Numbered from the stretch's first letter, positions 25,700-34,532 are shown. The stretch: DNA of 64,000 bases from Streptomyces sp. NBC_00448 (GCF_036014115.1 NZ_CP107913.1:1364001-1428000), one strand, 5' to 3'. Program-made: numbers and translations. The notes: a model not told the origin generated them from the letters alone.

Positions 25700-26872
25700 T
25701 CAGGCGCCGAGGAAGCGGGCGATGCCCGCCGGGGAGAGCAGGTGCTGGACGGCGAGGCGGCGGGCGCCCTCGATGCCCGCGCGGCGGCCGAGCACGGTGG
25801 TCTCGATGGCGACGGTCCGGGTGGCCAGCGGCAGCGCGCGGCGGTAGACCGCGGCGCGGATGTCCGCGAGCAGGTCGTCGTGGAGGGAGGCGATCGAGCC
25901 GCCGAGCACGATGGTGTCGGGGTTGTAGAAGCTGACGAGCGAGGCGAGGACGTCGCCGATCCGCTGCGCGGCGAGCCGGACCTGGCGGCGGGCCAGCGGG
26001 TCGCCCTCGGCGACGAGGCGCACCACGTCGGCGGCGTGCTCCGCGGGCAGGCCGGCCGCGCGCAGCCGGGCGGCGACGGCGGCGCCGGACGCGACGGCCT
26101 CGACGCAGCCGGTGTTGCCGCAGTGGCACAGCACGTCGTCGTGGCCGGGCACCGCGATGTGCCCGATGTCGCCCGCCGCACCGGTGGCGCCGCGGTGCAC
26201 GACGCCGCCGGAGACGATGCCGCAGCCGATCCCGGTGCCGACCTTGACGTAGAGCAGATGGGCGGCGGCGGGCCGGTGGCCGTACTCGCCGAGCGCCATC
26301 ATGTTGACGTCGTTGTCCACCAGGACGGGGGCGCCGCGCCGGCCGGCGAAGAACCCGGGCACCCGGTAGCCGTCCCAGCCGCGCATGATCGGCGGGCGCA
26401 CCACGGTGCCGGTGCTCGCCTCGACCGGGCCCGGCACGCCGATGCTGATCGCGCGGACATGCTCGGCCGGGTGCCCGGCGGCCGCGAGCATCCGTCCGAT
26501 CTGGGCGTCGAGCGCGGTCAGTACGGCCTCGGGTCCGTCGTTGATGTCGAGTTCCTCGGTGGCCTCCGCCAGTACGGTGCCGCCGAGTTCGGAGATCGCG
26601 ACGGTGCCGTGGGTGGCGCCGAGGTCGACCGCGCACACCACGGCGGTGCGCGAGGCGAGTTGCAGGGTCAGCGGCGGGCGGCCGCGCTCGGTGGCCAGCG
26701 TGCCGGTCTCGACCAGCAGGCCGCGGTCGATCAGCAGGTCCACCCGCTGGGCGACGGCGGCCCTGGACAGGCCGGTGGCGGTGGCCAGTTGGCTGCGGCG
26801 GGTGGCTCCGCCCGCCACGAGCCCGGCGAGTTCGCTGAGCGAGGTGAGCTGCCGGTCGGTTGCTGCGGTCAC
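25700..26872 (-). CDS. ROK family transcriptional regulator
   Basis: A 390-residue regulator. I take GTG 26872 as the start; the frame is open further upstream without a convincing start. The N-terminal winged helix reads SQLATATGLSRAAVAQRVDLLIDRGLLVE. The ROK domain shows CAVDLGATHG, VGTGIGCGIV and the zinc motif CHCGNTGCVE. ROK repressors respond to sugars or sugar phosphates. It is divergent from the four-gene sugar module, which it probably controls through the AT-rich block at 27263-27312. This leaves an unusually long 5' region of about 390 nt for its own mRNA. Confidence 0.9.
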   Translation of the reverse strand: MTAATDRQLTSLSELAGLVAGGATRRSQLATATGLSRAAVAQRVDLLIDRGLLVETGTLATERGRPPLTLQLASRTAVVCAVDLGATHGTVAISELGGTVLAEATEELDINDGPEAVLTALDAQIGRMLAAAGHPAEHVRAISIGVPGPVEASTGTVVRPPIMRGWDGYRVPGFFAGRRGAPVLVDNDVNMMALGEYGHRPAAAHLLYVKVGTGIGCGIVSGGVVHRGATGAAGDIGHIAVPGHDDVLCHCGNTGCVEAVASGAAVAARLRAAGLPAEHAADVVRLVAEGDPLARRQVRLAAQRIGDVLASLVSFYNPDTIVLGGSIASLHDDLLADIRAAVYRRALPLATRTVAIETTVLGRRAGIEGARRLAVQHLLSPAGIARFLGA

Positions 26873-27354
26873 GTGTACGCCTGTCCCTCTCGATCGATGT
26901 CGCCGCCCCGGCCGGGCCGCTCCTCGCGCGCGCCGGACGGTCCCGGCCGGTCCCTGCCCGGGTCGGCCGGAAGTGCGGTACCCGCCGTACGGCCCGACGC
27001 CGGCGCCGGGGCCAGGGCCGTACGACGGGACCCCGCGCCCGTTGGTCGCGCCCGCCCGTACAACGGACCCTGCACGCACCGACGTCGGCGCGCCGGCGCG
27101 GCCGAACCGGACACCCGGCACCCCAGCACGCCCGGCACGGCATCCGGCGCCCTCGCCCCCACCGGGACCGGCCCGCCGCACTCTCGCGCGCCCCGACCGA
27201 CCCGGTGAACGACCCGGCCATCACCCCGGCGACCGCCGTCACGCCCACGCCGCCCGCCCGCCGATTTATGACAGAAGTTAGCGTAAATTTTGCCATTGTC
27301 AACCGAAACATCCCTGGCTAGCGTCTTCCGTGAGCCGAAATGGAGGGAAGTTTG
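26873..27354. promoter_or_regulatory. 482-nt divergent control region of the ROK regulator and sugar module
   Basis: The left 390 nt are extremely GC-rich, without a supported gene. At 27263-27312 the composition switches to AT-rich sequence (TTTATGACAGAAGTTAGC, AAATTTTGCCATTGTCAA), the typical appearance of a ROK-regulated promoter with GACA...TGTC half-sites. The rightward gene starts 42 nt further on behind GGAGGGAAG. Confidence 0.6.
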
Positions 27355-28665
27355 GTGGCACTCTCGGGGCCCAATGCAAAGAACCCGCCGGGTACGCCCG
27401 GCGCGACCGGCACGACCGGCACGACCGCGCTGCGGACGGCGATCGCCGGCACCGGCATGATCGGCCGGGTCCATCTGGACGCCGTGCGCCGCAGCGGCGC
27501 CCCGGTGGTCGGCGTCAGCTCCTCCACGCCGGCCCGGGCGAAGGAGGCCGCCGCCGCGCTCGGCGTGGAGCGGGCCTTCGACTCGTCCGAGGAGCTGGTC
27601 ACCAGCGACGACGTGGACGTGGTGCACATCTGCACGCCGAACGACGTGCACGCCCGGCTGGCCGAACTGGCCCTGCGCGCGGGCAAGCACGTGGTGTGCG
27701 AGAAGCCGCTGACCACCTCCTCGGCCACCGCCGACGCGCTGGCGGCGCTGGCCGCGCACAGCGGCAAGGTGGCGGCCGTACCGTTCGTCTACCGCTACCA
27801 CCCGATGGCCGCGGAGGCCCGCGCGCGGGTGCTCGACGGCCGGGCCGGGGACGTACGGCTGGTGCACGGGCACTACCTCCAGGACTGGCTGTCACTGCCG
27901 GACGACACCAACTGGCGGGTGGACGCGGTGGCCGGCGGGCCGTCGCGGGCGTTCGCCGACATCGGCTCGCACTGGTGCGACCTGGTGGAGTGGGTGACCG
28001 GGCACCGGATCGCCGAACTGACCGCGCTCTCCCAGACGGTGCCCCGCACCGGCGGCCGGCCCGCCACCGAGGACGTGGTGCAGTTGCTCTTCCGCACCGA
28101 CCTCGGCGCGAGCGGGTCGGTGACCGTCTCGCAGATCTCGCCCGGCCGCAAGAACCGGCTGTGGTTCGAGGTGGACGGCAGCCGCACCTCGCTCGCCTTC
28201 GACCAGGAGGCGCCCGAGTCGCTCTTCGTCGGCAGCCGCGGCGAGAACGCCACGGTGCTGCGCGACCCGGCCACCCTCTCCCCCGAGGCGGCCCGGCTGT
28301 CGGTGGTGCCCGGCGGGCACCCGATGGGCTACCTCGACTGCTTCGCCGCGTTCGTCCGCGACGTGCACGCCGCCGCCCGCGCGGCCGACGCGCCCGGCTC
28401 GGAGAGCGCTCCCCCGAACCCTGGCGCGGAGCCCGGCACGACTCCCTCCGGAGCGGGGGAAAGCGCTCTCCCGGGCACGGAATCCACCCCTGCCGACCCG
28501 AACCAGCCGAACACCAGGCACACTGGAGAGCGCTCTCCCGTACCCGCCGCCGACACCGCCCGCCCCACGCCCTTCGCCACCTTCGCCGACGCCGCCCGCA
28601 TGGTGCGCCTGACCGAGGCCGTACTCGGCTCGGCGGCCGACCGGACCTGGAAAGAGGTCTCCTGA
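27355..28665 (+). CDS. Gfo/Idh/MocA family oxidoreductase with operator-bearing linker
   Basis: A 436-residue NAD(P)-dependent oxidoreductase; GTG 27355 follows GGAGGGAAG by 4 nt. The Rossmann start is TAIAGTGMIGRVH and the catalytic lysine motif is VVCEKPL. The C-terminal beta-sheet domain includes FADIGSHWCDLVEWVTG. Near residues 345-400 a Pro/Gly/Ser/Thr/Glu-rich linker, not typical of the family, carries three AGCGCT-centred palindromes in the DNA. Sugars or inositols are the usual substrates. It is the first gene of a module followed directly (1-nt gap) by an isomerase gene. Confidence 0.9.
   Translation: MALSGPNAKNPPGTPGATGTTGTTALRTAIAGTGMIGRVHLDAVRRSGAPVVGVSSSTPARAKEAAAALGVERAFDSSEELVTSDDVDVVHICTPNDVHARLAELALRAGKHVVCEKPLTTSSATADALAALAAHSGKVAAVPFVYRYHPMAAEARARVLDGRAGDVRLVHGHYLQDWLSLPDDTNWRVDAVAGGPSRAFADIGSHWCDLVEWVTGHRIAELTALSQTVPRTGGRPATEDVVQLLFRTDLGASGSVTVSQISPGRKNRLWFEVDGSRTSLAFDQEAPESLFVGSRGENATVLRDPATLSPEAARLSVVPGGHPMGYLDCFAAFVRDVHAAARAADAPGSESAPPNPGAEPGTTPSGAGESALPGTESTPADPNQPNTRHTGERSPVPAADTARPTPFATFADAARMVRLTEAVLGSAADRTWKEVS
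28401..28414. promoter_or_regulatory. LacI-type operator-like palindrome, site 1
   Basis: GGAGAGCGCTCCCC, centred on AGCGCT, one position from a perfect dyad. It resembles the GGGAGCGCTCCC-type boxes bound by Streptomyces LacI-family sugar repressors such as CebR. It lies within the coding sequence of the oxidoreductase. Confidence 0.5.
28458..28471. promoter_or_regulatory. LacI-type operator-like palindrome, site 2
   Basis: GGAAAGCGCTCTCC, again centred on AGCGCT, one mismatch from a perfect dyad; 57 bp centre-to-centre from site 1. Confidence 0.5.
28525..28538. promoter_or_regulatory. LacI-type operator-like palindrome, site 3 (perfect)
   Basis: GGAGAGCGCTCTCC, a perfect 14-bp dyad, 67 bp from site 2 and about 130 bp before the next gene start. 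It sits in a different codon phase from sites 1 and 2. Confidence 0.55.
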
Positions 28666-28666
28666 G

Positions 28667-29587
28667 ATGAAGCTGGGCTTCCTGACCGCCTGCCTTCCGC
28701 AGCTCCCGCTCGCCGAGATCGCCGGCTGGGCCGCCGCCCACGACTACGACGCGCTGGAGGTCGCCACCTGGCCGTCCACCGGGTCGCGCGACTTCGAGGC
28801 GAGCCACATCGACGTGGTGGACTTCGGCAAGGCCGAGGCGGACTCGGTCCGCGCGCTGTTCGAGCAGCACTCCCTGACGCTGTCGGCGCTGGCGTACTAC
28901 GAGAACAACCTGCACCCCGACCGCGAGCGCCGCGCCGAGATCGCCGCCCACGTACGGGCCAACGTGGACGCGGCCGCGCTGCTCGGCGTGGAGTACGTCG
29001 GCACCTTCATCGGCCGCCACCCGGGCCTGTCGGTGAAGGAGAACCTCGCCCAGGCCGAGCGCGAACTGCCCGCGCTGGTGGAGTACGCGGGCGAGCGCGG
29101 GGTGAAGATCATCATCGAGAACTGCGTGATGGAGGGGTGGCACCCCGACGGCTACCCGGGCAACCTCGCCTACTCCCCCGAGCTGTGGGAGTGGATGTTC
29201 GACCTCGGCTTCTACCTCAACTACGACCCCTCGCACCTGCTGTGGCTCGGCATCGACCCGGTCACCGCCCTCAAGCCGTATCTGGACCGCATCCCGCACG
29301 CGCAGGCCAAGGACGCGCAGCTCGACCCGCGGGCCCGGGACCGGTTCGGGTTCTTCGGCCGCACCGTGGAGCGCACCGACGGCTGGGACAGCGGCTGGTG
29401 GCGCTACCGGGTCCCGGGCCTGGGCGACGTGGACTGGCGCCGGCTGGTGGACACCTTCTACGAGGGCGGCTTCACCGGGGTGCTCTCCGTCGAGCACGAG
29501 GACCCCGTGTGGAGCGGCGACGTGGAGCGGGTCACCCGCGGCCTGGAGATCGCCCACCGCACGCTGCGCCCGCTGATCGTCGGGTGA
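28667..29587 (+). CDS. Sugar phosphate isomerase/epimerase, TIM barrel
   Basis: A 306-residue AP-endonuclease-2-type TIM barrel, starting at ATG 28667, one base after the upstream stop. Metal ligands are visible in order: Glu in IIIENCVMEGW, Asp and His in YDPSHLLWL, His in PHAQAKD, and Glu in LSVEHED near the end. These enzymes isomerise or epimerise ketoses, inosose or hydroxypyruvate using a divalent metal. Pairing with an Idh-type dehydrogenase suggests a catabolic route for an inositol-like or amino/deoxy sugar. The exact substrate is not readable. Confidence 0.9.
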   Translation: MKLGFLTACLPQLPLAEIAGWAAAHDYDALEVATWPSTGSRDFEASHIDVVDFGKAEADSVRALFEQHSLTLSALAYYENNLHPDRERRAEIAAHVRANVDAAALLGVEYVGTFIGRHPGLSVKENLAQAERELPALVEYAGERGVKIIIENCVMEGWHPDGYPGNLAYSPELWEWMFDLGFYLNYDPSHLLWLGIDPVTALKPYLDRIPHAQAKDAQLDPRARDRFGFFGRTVERTDGWDSGWWRYRVPGLGDVDWRRLVDTFYEGGFTGVLSVEHEDPVWSGDVERVTRGLEIAHRTLRPLIVG

Positions 29588-29705
29588 CGCCCGTCCCCCG
29601 CGCCGGCCGGGCGGCCCGCGCCGGCCCCACCGCTTTCCCGTACCCGCACCAGGACCCGCACCCGCACCCGCATTCGCCGCTGTACTTCCAGGAGGCTTCG
29701 CTTCG

Positions 29706-30455
29706 ATGGCCAAACCCTTGAGCATTCAGCTCTACACCCTCCGGGACCAGATCGCCGCCGACCGCGACGGCACGCTGACCCGGCTCGCCGAGATCGGCTA
29801 CCGCTCGGTGGAGACGTACGACCCGACCGCCGACCCGGCCGGTTTCCGCAAGCTCGCCGACGACCTGGGCATCGGCGTGTCCAGCACCCACGCCTACGCG
29901 CTGTTCGACAAGGACGCGGGCGAGGTCTTCGACGCGGTCGCCACCGTCGGCACCGACCTGGCGATCATCCCGGGCGGCATCGGGCACGAGGAGTTCACCA
30001 CCGCCGACGGGCTGCGCCGCACCGCGGACCTGCTCAACGGCTTCGCCGCCAAGGCCGCCGAGCGCGGCATCCGGATCGGCTACCACAACCACTGGTGGGA
30101 GATCGAGCCGCGGTTCGAGGGCCGCACCGCGCTGGAGGTGCTGGCGGACGAGCTGGCGCCCGAGGTGTTCCTGGAGGTCGACACGTACTGGGCGCAGGTC
30201 GGCGGCGCCGATGTGCCCGCGCTGCTGGGGGCGTTGGGCGACCGGGTGCTGTCCTTGCACGTCAAGGACGGTCCCGGGGTGAAGGAGCAGCCGCACACCG
30301 CGGTCGGCAAGGGCGTGATCGATGTGCCGGCGATCCTGGCGGCGGCGCCGGACGCGCAGCGGATCGTGGAGCTGGACGAGTGCGCCACGGACATCTTCGA
30401 GGCCGTCGCGGAGAGCCGCGCCTACCTGACGGCGCTGGAGGAGGGGCTTTCATGA
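29706..30455 (+). CDS. Second sugar phosphate isomerase/epimerase, TIM barrel
   Basis: A 249-residue TIM barrel from ATG 29706, behind AGGAGG at 10 nt. SIQLYTLRDQI is the first strand, GYHNHWWEIEP and FLEVDTYWAQVGG supply His/Glu/Asp metal ligands, SLHVKDG a further His, and ELDECA the final Glu. It is shorter than and only distantly related to the preceding isomerase, so the two probably catalyse successive steps. The stop overlaps the next start (ATGA). The 118-nt gap before it contains a short CCGCAC-rich repeat tract. Confidence 0.9.
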   Translation: MAKPLSIQLYTLRDQIAADRDGTLTRLAEIGYRSVETYDPTADPAGFRKLADDLGIGVSSTHAYALFDKDAGEVFDAVATVGTDLAIIPGGIGHEEFTTADGLRRTADLLNGFAAKAAERGIRIGYHNHWWEIEPRFEGRTALEVLADELAPEVFLEVDTYWAQVGGADVPALLGALGDRVLSLHVKDGPGVKEQPHTAVGKGVIDVPAILAAAPDAQRIVELDECATDIFEAVAESRAYLTALEEGLS

Positions 30456-31567
30456 CCAGCGGTTCGGGTTCCGGGCCGGTCGGCGTCGCGCTGGTCGGTG
30501 CGGGGGTGATCAGCACGCAGTACCTCACGGCGCTGTCCACGTTCCCGGACGTCCGGGTGCTGTCCGTCGCGGACCTGGACGTGGACCGGGCCCGGGTGCA
30601 GGCGGAGGCGCACGGGGTGCCGCACGCGGGTGACGTGGCGTCGGCGCTGGCGATCCCCGAGGTGGAGATCGTGATCAACCTGACGATCCCCGCCGCGCAC
30701 GCCGAGATCGCCTCGGCCGCGCTGGAGGCCGGCAAGCACGTCTACGGCGAGAAGCCGCTGGCGCTGGCGCCCTCGGACGGCGCGAAGATCCTCGCGCAGG
30801 CGCAGTCGCGCGGCCTGCGGGTCGGCAGCGCGCCGGACACGTTCCTGGGCGCGGGGTTGCAGTCGGCGGCCCGGGCTCTGGCCTCGGGGCTGATCGGCGA
30901 GCCGGTCAGCGTGGTCGCGGTGACGCAGGGACCGGGCCCGGAGAGCTGGCACCCGAGCCCGGAGTTCCTCTTCCAGTACGGTGGCGGGCCGCTGTTCGAC
31001 ATCGGTCCGTACTACCTGACCGCGCTGGTGGCGCTCTTCGGGCCGGTGGAGCGGGTCGCGGCGAGCGCGCGGCAGGCGCGTTCGCACCGGGTGATCGGTT
31101 CCGGGCCGAAGGCGGGCACCGAGTTCGCGGTGGAAGTGCCCACGCATGTGCACGCGTTGCTCGACTTCGCGTCGGGCCCGAGCACGTCGGCGACGTTCAG
31201 CTTCGACTCGTCGGTGCCGCGGCGGATGATCGAGATCACCGGCACCGAGGGCACGTTGTCGCTGCCGGACCCGAACACGTTCGAAGGGCCGCTCCAGGTG
31301 CGGGCGTTCGGCGACGAGGAGTGGCGGGACCTGCCGGTGGCGGGGACGACCGCGGGCCGCGGGATCGGCGTGCTGGACATGGCGCGCGGTATCCGGACCG
31401 GGGCGCCGCACCGTGCGTCGGGCGAACTGGCGCAGCACGTACTGGAGTTGATGGCCACGGTGACGGATTCCGCGGAGCGGCACGGCTTCGTGGAACTCGA
31501 ATCCCGCGCTCCGGAGGTGGCGACGCTTCCGGAGGACTGGGACCCGGTGGCGGCGACGTTGACCTGA
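30452..31567 (+). CDS. Gfo/Idh/MocA family oxidoreductase
   Basis: A 371-residue oxidoreductase beginning at ATG 30452, overlapping the isomerase stop, with GGAGGAGG just upstream. GVALVGAGVISTQYL is the nucleotide-binding loop, HVYGEKPLAL holds the catalytic Lys, and FDIGPYYLTALVALFG the C-terminal domain entry. It closes the module. Two dehydrogenases flanking two isomerases suggest an oxidise-isomerise-reduce scheme on a sugar. A strong terminator follows at 31616. Confidence 0.9.
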   Translation: MTSGSGSGPVGVALVGAGVISTQYLTALSTFPDVRVLSVADLDVDRARVQAEAHGVPHAGDVASALAIPEVEIVINLTIPAAHAEIASAALEAGKHVYGEKPLALAPSDGAKILAQAQSRGLRVGSAPDTFLGAGLQSAARALASGLIGEPVSVVAVTQGPGPESWHPSPEFLFQYGGGPLFDIGPYYLTALVALFGPVERVAASARQARSHRVIGSGPKAGTEFAVEVPTHVHALLDFASGPSTSATFSFDSSVPRRMIEITGTEGTLSLPDPNTFEGPLQVRAFGDEEWRDLPVAGTTAGRGIGVLDMARGIRTGAPHRASGELAQHVLELMATVTDSAERHGFVELESRAPEVATLPEDWDPVAATLT

Positions 31568-31615
31568 CCTGCGTCGCCGCCACCGCGGCAAGCCCGGGGA
31601 ACGGCCCCCCGGATG

Positions 31616-31653
31616 CCTGGTCGACCCACCCGTGGGGGGATGGGTCGGCCAGG
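31616..31653 (+). terminator. Terminator after the sugar module
   Basis: A 13-bp stem (CCTGGTCGACCCA / TGGGTCGGCCAGG, with one G-U pair), 12-nt loop, followed by TCTTTCG. It is 49 nt past the stop at 31567 and can also serve the convergent uppP transcript. Confidence 0.7.
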
Positions 31654-31723
31654 TCTTTCGCGTTCGGGCGCCGGCGCGCGGTCGGGGGCGGTCAGCCGCC
31701 GTCCGGAGGCACGCTCAGGAAGC

Positions 31724-31762
31724 GGTCAGCGGGAGCGGTCAGCGGGAGCCGTCAGCGGGAGC
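31724..31762. repeat. 13-bp tandem repeat at the end of uppP
   Basis: Three adjacent units of GGTCAGCGGGAGC (the third begins with C) start 2 nt beyond the uppP stop codon. Confidence 0.85.
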
Positions 31763-31764
31763 GC

Positions 31765-32601
31765 TCAGGAATTGACGGTGCCGGTCGCGAGCAGGCCGAT
31801 GATCACCACGCCGACCACCACCCGGTAGACCACGAAGGAGTTGAAGGAGTGCCGGGCGACGAACCTCAGCAGCCAGGCGATGGAGGCGTAGGCGACCACG
31901 AAGGAGACGAGGGTGCCGACGGCGAGCGCGGAGGTGCTGACGCCGCCGCTGGTGGCGTCCTTGAGTTCGTACAGTCCGGCACCGGTGAGCGCGGGCAGGC
32001 CGAGGAAGAACGACAGCCGGGTGGCGGCCATCCGGTCCAGGTCCCGGATCAGGGCGGTGGAGATCGTGGCGCCGGAGCGGGAGAAGCCGGGGAAGAGCAG
32101 CGCGAGGATCTGCGAGCAGCCGACGATCATCGCGTCCTTCATGGTGACCTGGTCCTCGCCGCGCTTGAACCGGGCCATCTGCTCGGCGGCCCACATCACC
32201 GCGCTGCCGAAGATCAGCGAGAACGCCACCACCCACAGGGAGCCGAGCGGCCCGTCGATGAGCGGTTTGGCGGCGAGCCCGACGATGACGATGGGGATGG
32301 TGGAGTAGATCACCCACCAGGTGAACTTGTAGTCGTGGTTGCCGCGCTCGCTGCGATGGGCCAGACCGCGCACCCAGGCGGTGACGAACCGCGCGATGTC
32401 CCGGAAGAAGTAGACGAAGACCGCCGCGATGGCGCCGACTTGGATCACCGCGGTGAAACCGACCACCGCGTCGTCGTCGACGGGGATGTTCATCAGGCCC
32501 TCAACCAGCTTGAGGTGGCCGGTGGAGGAGACCGGCAGGAACTCGGTCAGTCCTTCCACGATGCCGAGAATGGCGGCCTGGCCGAGGCCGATGGCGCTCA
32601 T
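31765..32601 (-). CDS. uppP: Undecaprenyl-diphosphatase UppP/BacA
   Basis: A 278-residue integral membrane protein from ATG 32601. GIVEGLTEFLPVSSTGH and LLFPGFSRSGAT are the two active-site signatures of the family, and eight or so hydrophobic segments span the whole length. It dephosphorylates undecaprenyl diphosphate to recycle the lipid carrier for peptidoglycan synthesis and underlies bacitracin tolerance. It appears monocistronic. A long perfect hairpin (32651-32689) lies in its leader and a 13-bp tandem repeat touches its 3' end. Confidence 0.95.
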   Translation of the reverse strand: MSAIGLGQAAILGIVEGLTEFLPVSSTGHLKLVEGLMNIPVDDDAVVGFTAVIQVGAIAAVFVYFFRDIARFVTAWVRGLAHRSERGNHDYKFTWWVIYSTIPIVIVGLAAKPLIDGPLGSLWVVAFSLIFGSAVMWAAEQMARFKRGEDQVTMKDAMIVGCSQILALLFPGFSRSGATISTALIRDLDRMAATRLSFFLGLPALTGAGLYELKDATSGGVSTSALAVGTLVSFVVAYASIAWLLRFVARHSFNSFVVYRVVVGVVIIGLLATGTVNS

Positions 32602-32904
32602 GGGTGGTTTCCGTCCCCTGGTCTTCTGGTCTTCGGTCTTCCGGAAGTGCGGACGGACCGGGCATACCCGTGGGATGCCCGGTCCGTCCCGAATCGACTA
32701 CATTCGCGTAGACATCCGGTCAGACTCTAGAGGATCGGTGGCCGCTGTTCGACGTCGGGGCGGCACCGCCCACGGCGTACCGTACCGGAGGCCGGAGCCG
32801 TGATATGCCCGGTCACAGGCTGTTTTCCTGGGCGTCACCAGCGGTTCGGCCATTGGTCACCTTCCGTGCGACCAGGGGCCTTCGGTCCCGGCAATCGCGG
32901 GTTC
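32602..32904. other. 303-nt region between chitinase stop and uppP start
   Basis: Read leftward it contains a TAGAGT -10-like box (32724-32729) and a hairpin (32651-32689), then a purine-rich stretch before the uppP ATG. No gene is supported here. Confidence 0.5.
32651..32689 (-). promoter_or_regulatory. 15-bp perfect hairpin in the uppP leader
   Basis: GGACGGACCGGGCAT-9 nt-ATGCCCGGTCCGTCC. It ends 49 nt before the uppP ATG and lies downstream of a TAGAGT box, so it would be transcribed in the leader. It could be an attenuator, or a terminator for the chitinase transcript. Confidence 0.55.
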
Positions 32905-34485
32905 TCAGCAGGCGCCCTCGTCCTGCCACACACCCCACTCGCCGGTGGTGCCGGGGGTCTCGCCGGTGGTCCACCACTTGGCGAGCCAGGTGTGGCCGTC
33001 GTAGGAGACCTTGTTGCCGCCGACGTAGACCGCGGAGGACGACCAGGCCGTGGCGGTGCAGCCGCCGCCGGTGCTGCCACCGGTGACGGTCAGCGTGTAG
33101 GCGGCGGTGTGGGTGGTGCTGCCGGCGGTGCCGGTGACGGTCAGGGTGTAGGTGCCCGCCTTCGCCGCGGTGGTGGTGGCCACCGACAGGGTGGCGCTGC
33201 CGCCGGCGGTGACGGAGCCGGGGCTGACCGACGCGGTGACGCCGGCCGGAGCGCCGCTGACGCTCAGCGCGACGGACTGCGCCGACCCGGCGGAGACCGC
33301 GGTGTTCACCGTGGAGGTCGCCGAGGAGCCGGCGGCGACGGAGCCGGCCGACGGGGTCAGCGCGACCGAGAAGTCGTTCGCGGGCGGCGGGGTGGTGCTG
33401 CCGCCGCCGCTGAACGGCTCGAAGGTGTGGCTGAACTGCCAGGTGCTCTGCGCGACGCCGGAGCAGGTGTCCGAGCCGCCCTGGCCGGGGCAGCCGCCGT
33501 TGTCGCGCTGGAGCGCCCAGAACGACAGGGTGTTGATGCCCTTGCCGACCGCCCAGTTGTAGACGGTGGTGGCGTTGTCGGTGGTGAAGGTCTCGGCGGC
33601 GCCGAAGTCGTCGATGCCGGGCATCTCGGTGATGCCGATCATCGCCCACAGGTCCGCGTCGCTCTTCGACGGGTACAACTGCGCGAGCTGGTCGTGCAGG
33701 CCCTGCGCGGCGGTCTCGGTGTCGGTGGCCATGTTGTGCGTGGCACCGTCGTAGTAGTCGAACGTCATCAGGTTCACGACGTCGAGCTTCACGCCGTTGG
33801 AGACGGCGTTCTGCAGCACCGACAGGCCGGAGCCGTCACCGGCGGTGCCGGTGGTCAGGCCCTGGGTGGTGGTCGGCAGGGTGTAGGAGAACTGCACGGT
33901 ACGGCCGTTGCTCGCCGCCCAGTCCTGCACCATCTTGACGGCCTTGTTGCGGCGGTCGATACCGGCCGCCTTGGTCAGCGAGTTGTCCTCGGTGTCGAGG
34001 TCGATCCGGCTGACGTTGTAGGTGGTGATGACCTTCTCGTACGCGGCGGCGATGGAGCTGACGTCGGTGCAGCTGTCGGCGATCTCCGTGCCGCCGTCGT
34101 CGGCCGCGTAGCCGCCGAAGGACGGGATGACGTCGCCGCCGGCCGCCTGGATGGCGGCGATGTCGCTGCCGAAGCTGGAGGAGGCGATCGGCAGGGAGGT
34201 GTCGCCGTTCCAGTACGGCGTGCAGGAGCCGACCGAGGGCGTCTGGATGAACGCCATCGTCAGGTACTTGTTACCGGAGGCGGTGGCCAGCCCGGAGAGG
34301 CTGTCGCCGTTGTACGCCTCGAAGTACGGGGCGAAGACGTGGCTGGGCAGTGCGGTGGCGGCGGTGGCCTGCGGGGTGGCGGCGTGCGCGCCGCCGGCGC
34401 CGGTCAGCGCCAGGCCGGCCGCGGCGGCGGTGGCGGCGAGTCCGGTGAGCAGGGCGCGGAGTGGTCTGCGAACGGGTCCGGTCAT
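32905..34485 (-). CDS. Secreted chitinase, GH18 with Ig-like and CBM5/12 domains
   Basis: A 526-residue exported enzyme; ATG 34485 follows AAGGGAG, rejecting upstream in-frame codons. The signal peptide ends near residue 35 (GGAHA). The GH18 barrel (about 48-350) contains [11 protein letters not shown] with the acid Glu in the DxDxE core, and [13 protein letters not shown] Thr/Pro linker leads to an Ig-like domain (about 372-465) and a terminal CBM5/12 chitin-binding module with aromatic residues ([15 protein letters not shown]). It hydrolyses chitin or similar N-acetylglucosamine polymers outside the cell. Two dre boxes cover its promoter, implying DasR control. Confidence 0.92.
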   Translation of the reverse strand: MTGPVRRPLRALLTGLAATAAAAGLALTGAGGAHAATPQATAATALPSHVFAPYFEAYNGDSLSGLATASGNKYLTMAFIQTPSVGSCTPYWNGDTSLPIASSSFGSDIAAIQAAGGDVIPSFGGYAADDGGTEIADSCTDVSSIAAAYEKVITTYNVSRIDLDTEDNSLTKAAGIDRRNKAVKMVQDWAASNGRTVQFSYTLPTTTQGLTTGTAGDGSGLSVLQNAVSNGVKLDVVNLMTFDYYDGATHNMATDTETAAQGLHDQLAQLYPSKSDADLWAMIGITEMPGIDDFGAAETFTTDNATTVYNWAVGKGINTLSFWALQRDNGGCPGQGGSDTCSGVAQSTWQFSHTFEPFSGGGSTTPPPANDFSVALTPSAGSVAAGSSATSTVNTAVSAGSAQSVALSVSGAPAGVTASVSPGSVTAGGSATLSVATTTAAKAGTYTLTVTGTAGSTTHTAAYTLTVTGGSTGGGCTATAWSSSAVYVGGNKVSYDGHTWLAKWWTTGETPGTTGEWGVWQDEGAC

Positions 34486-34532
34486 GGACCGCGCTCCCTT
34501 CGATGTGGGGGTCCCAGCACAGCGGGCCATGC

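Noticed and set aside
27599-29725. A 708-codon minus-strand frame antisense to the sugar module
   Set aside because: It is the mirror of strongly biased GC codons. The plus-strand genes have ribosome sites, motifs and correct codon bias, and the mirror protein is low-complexity Arg/Gly/Ala.
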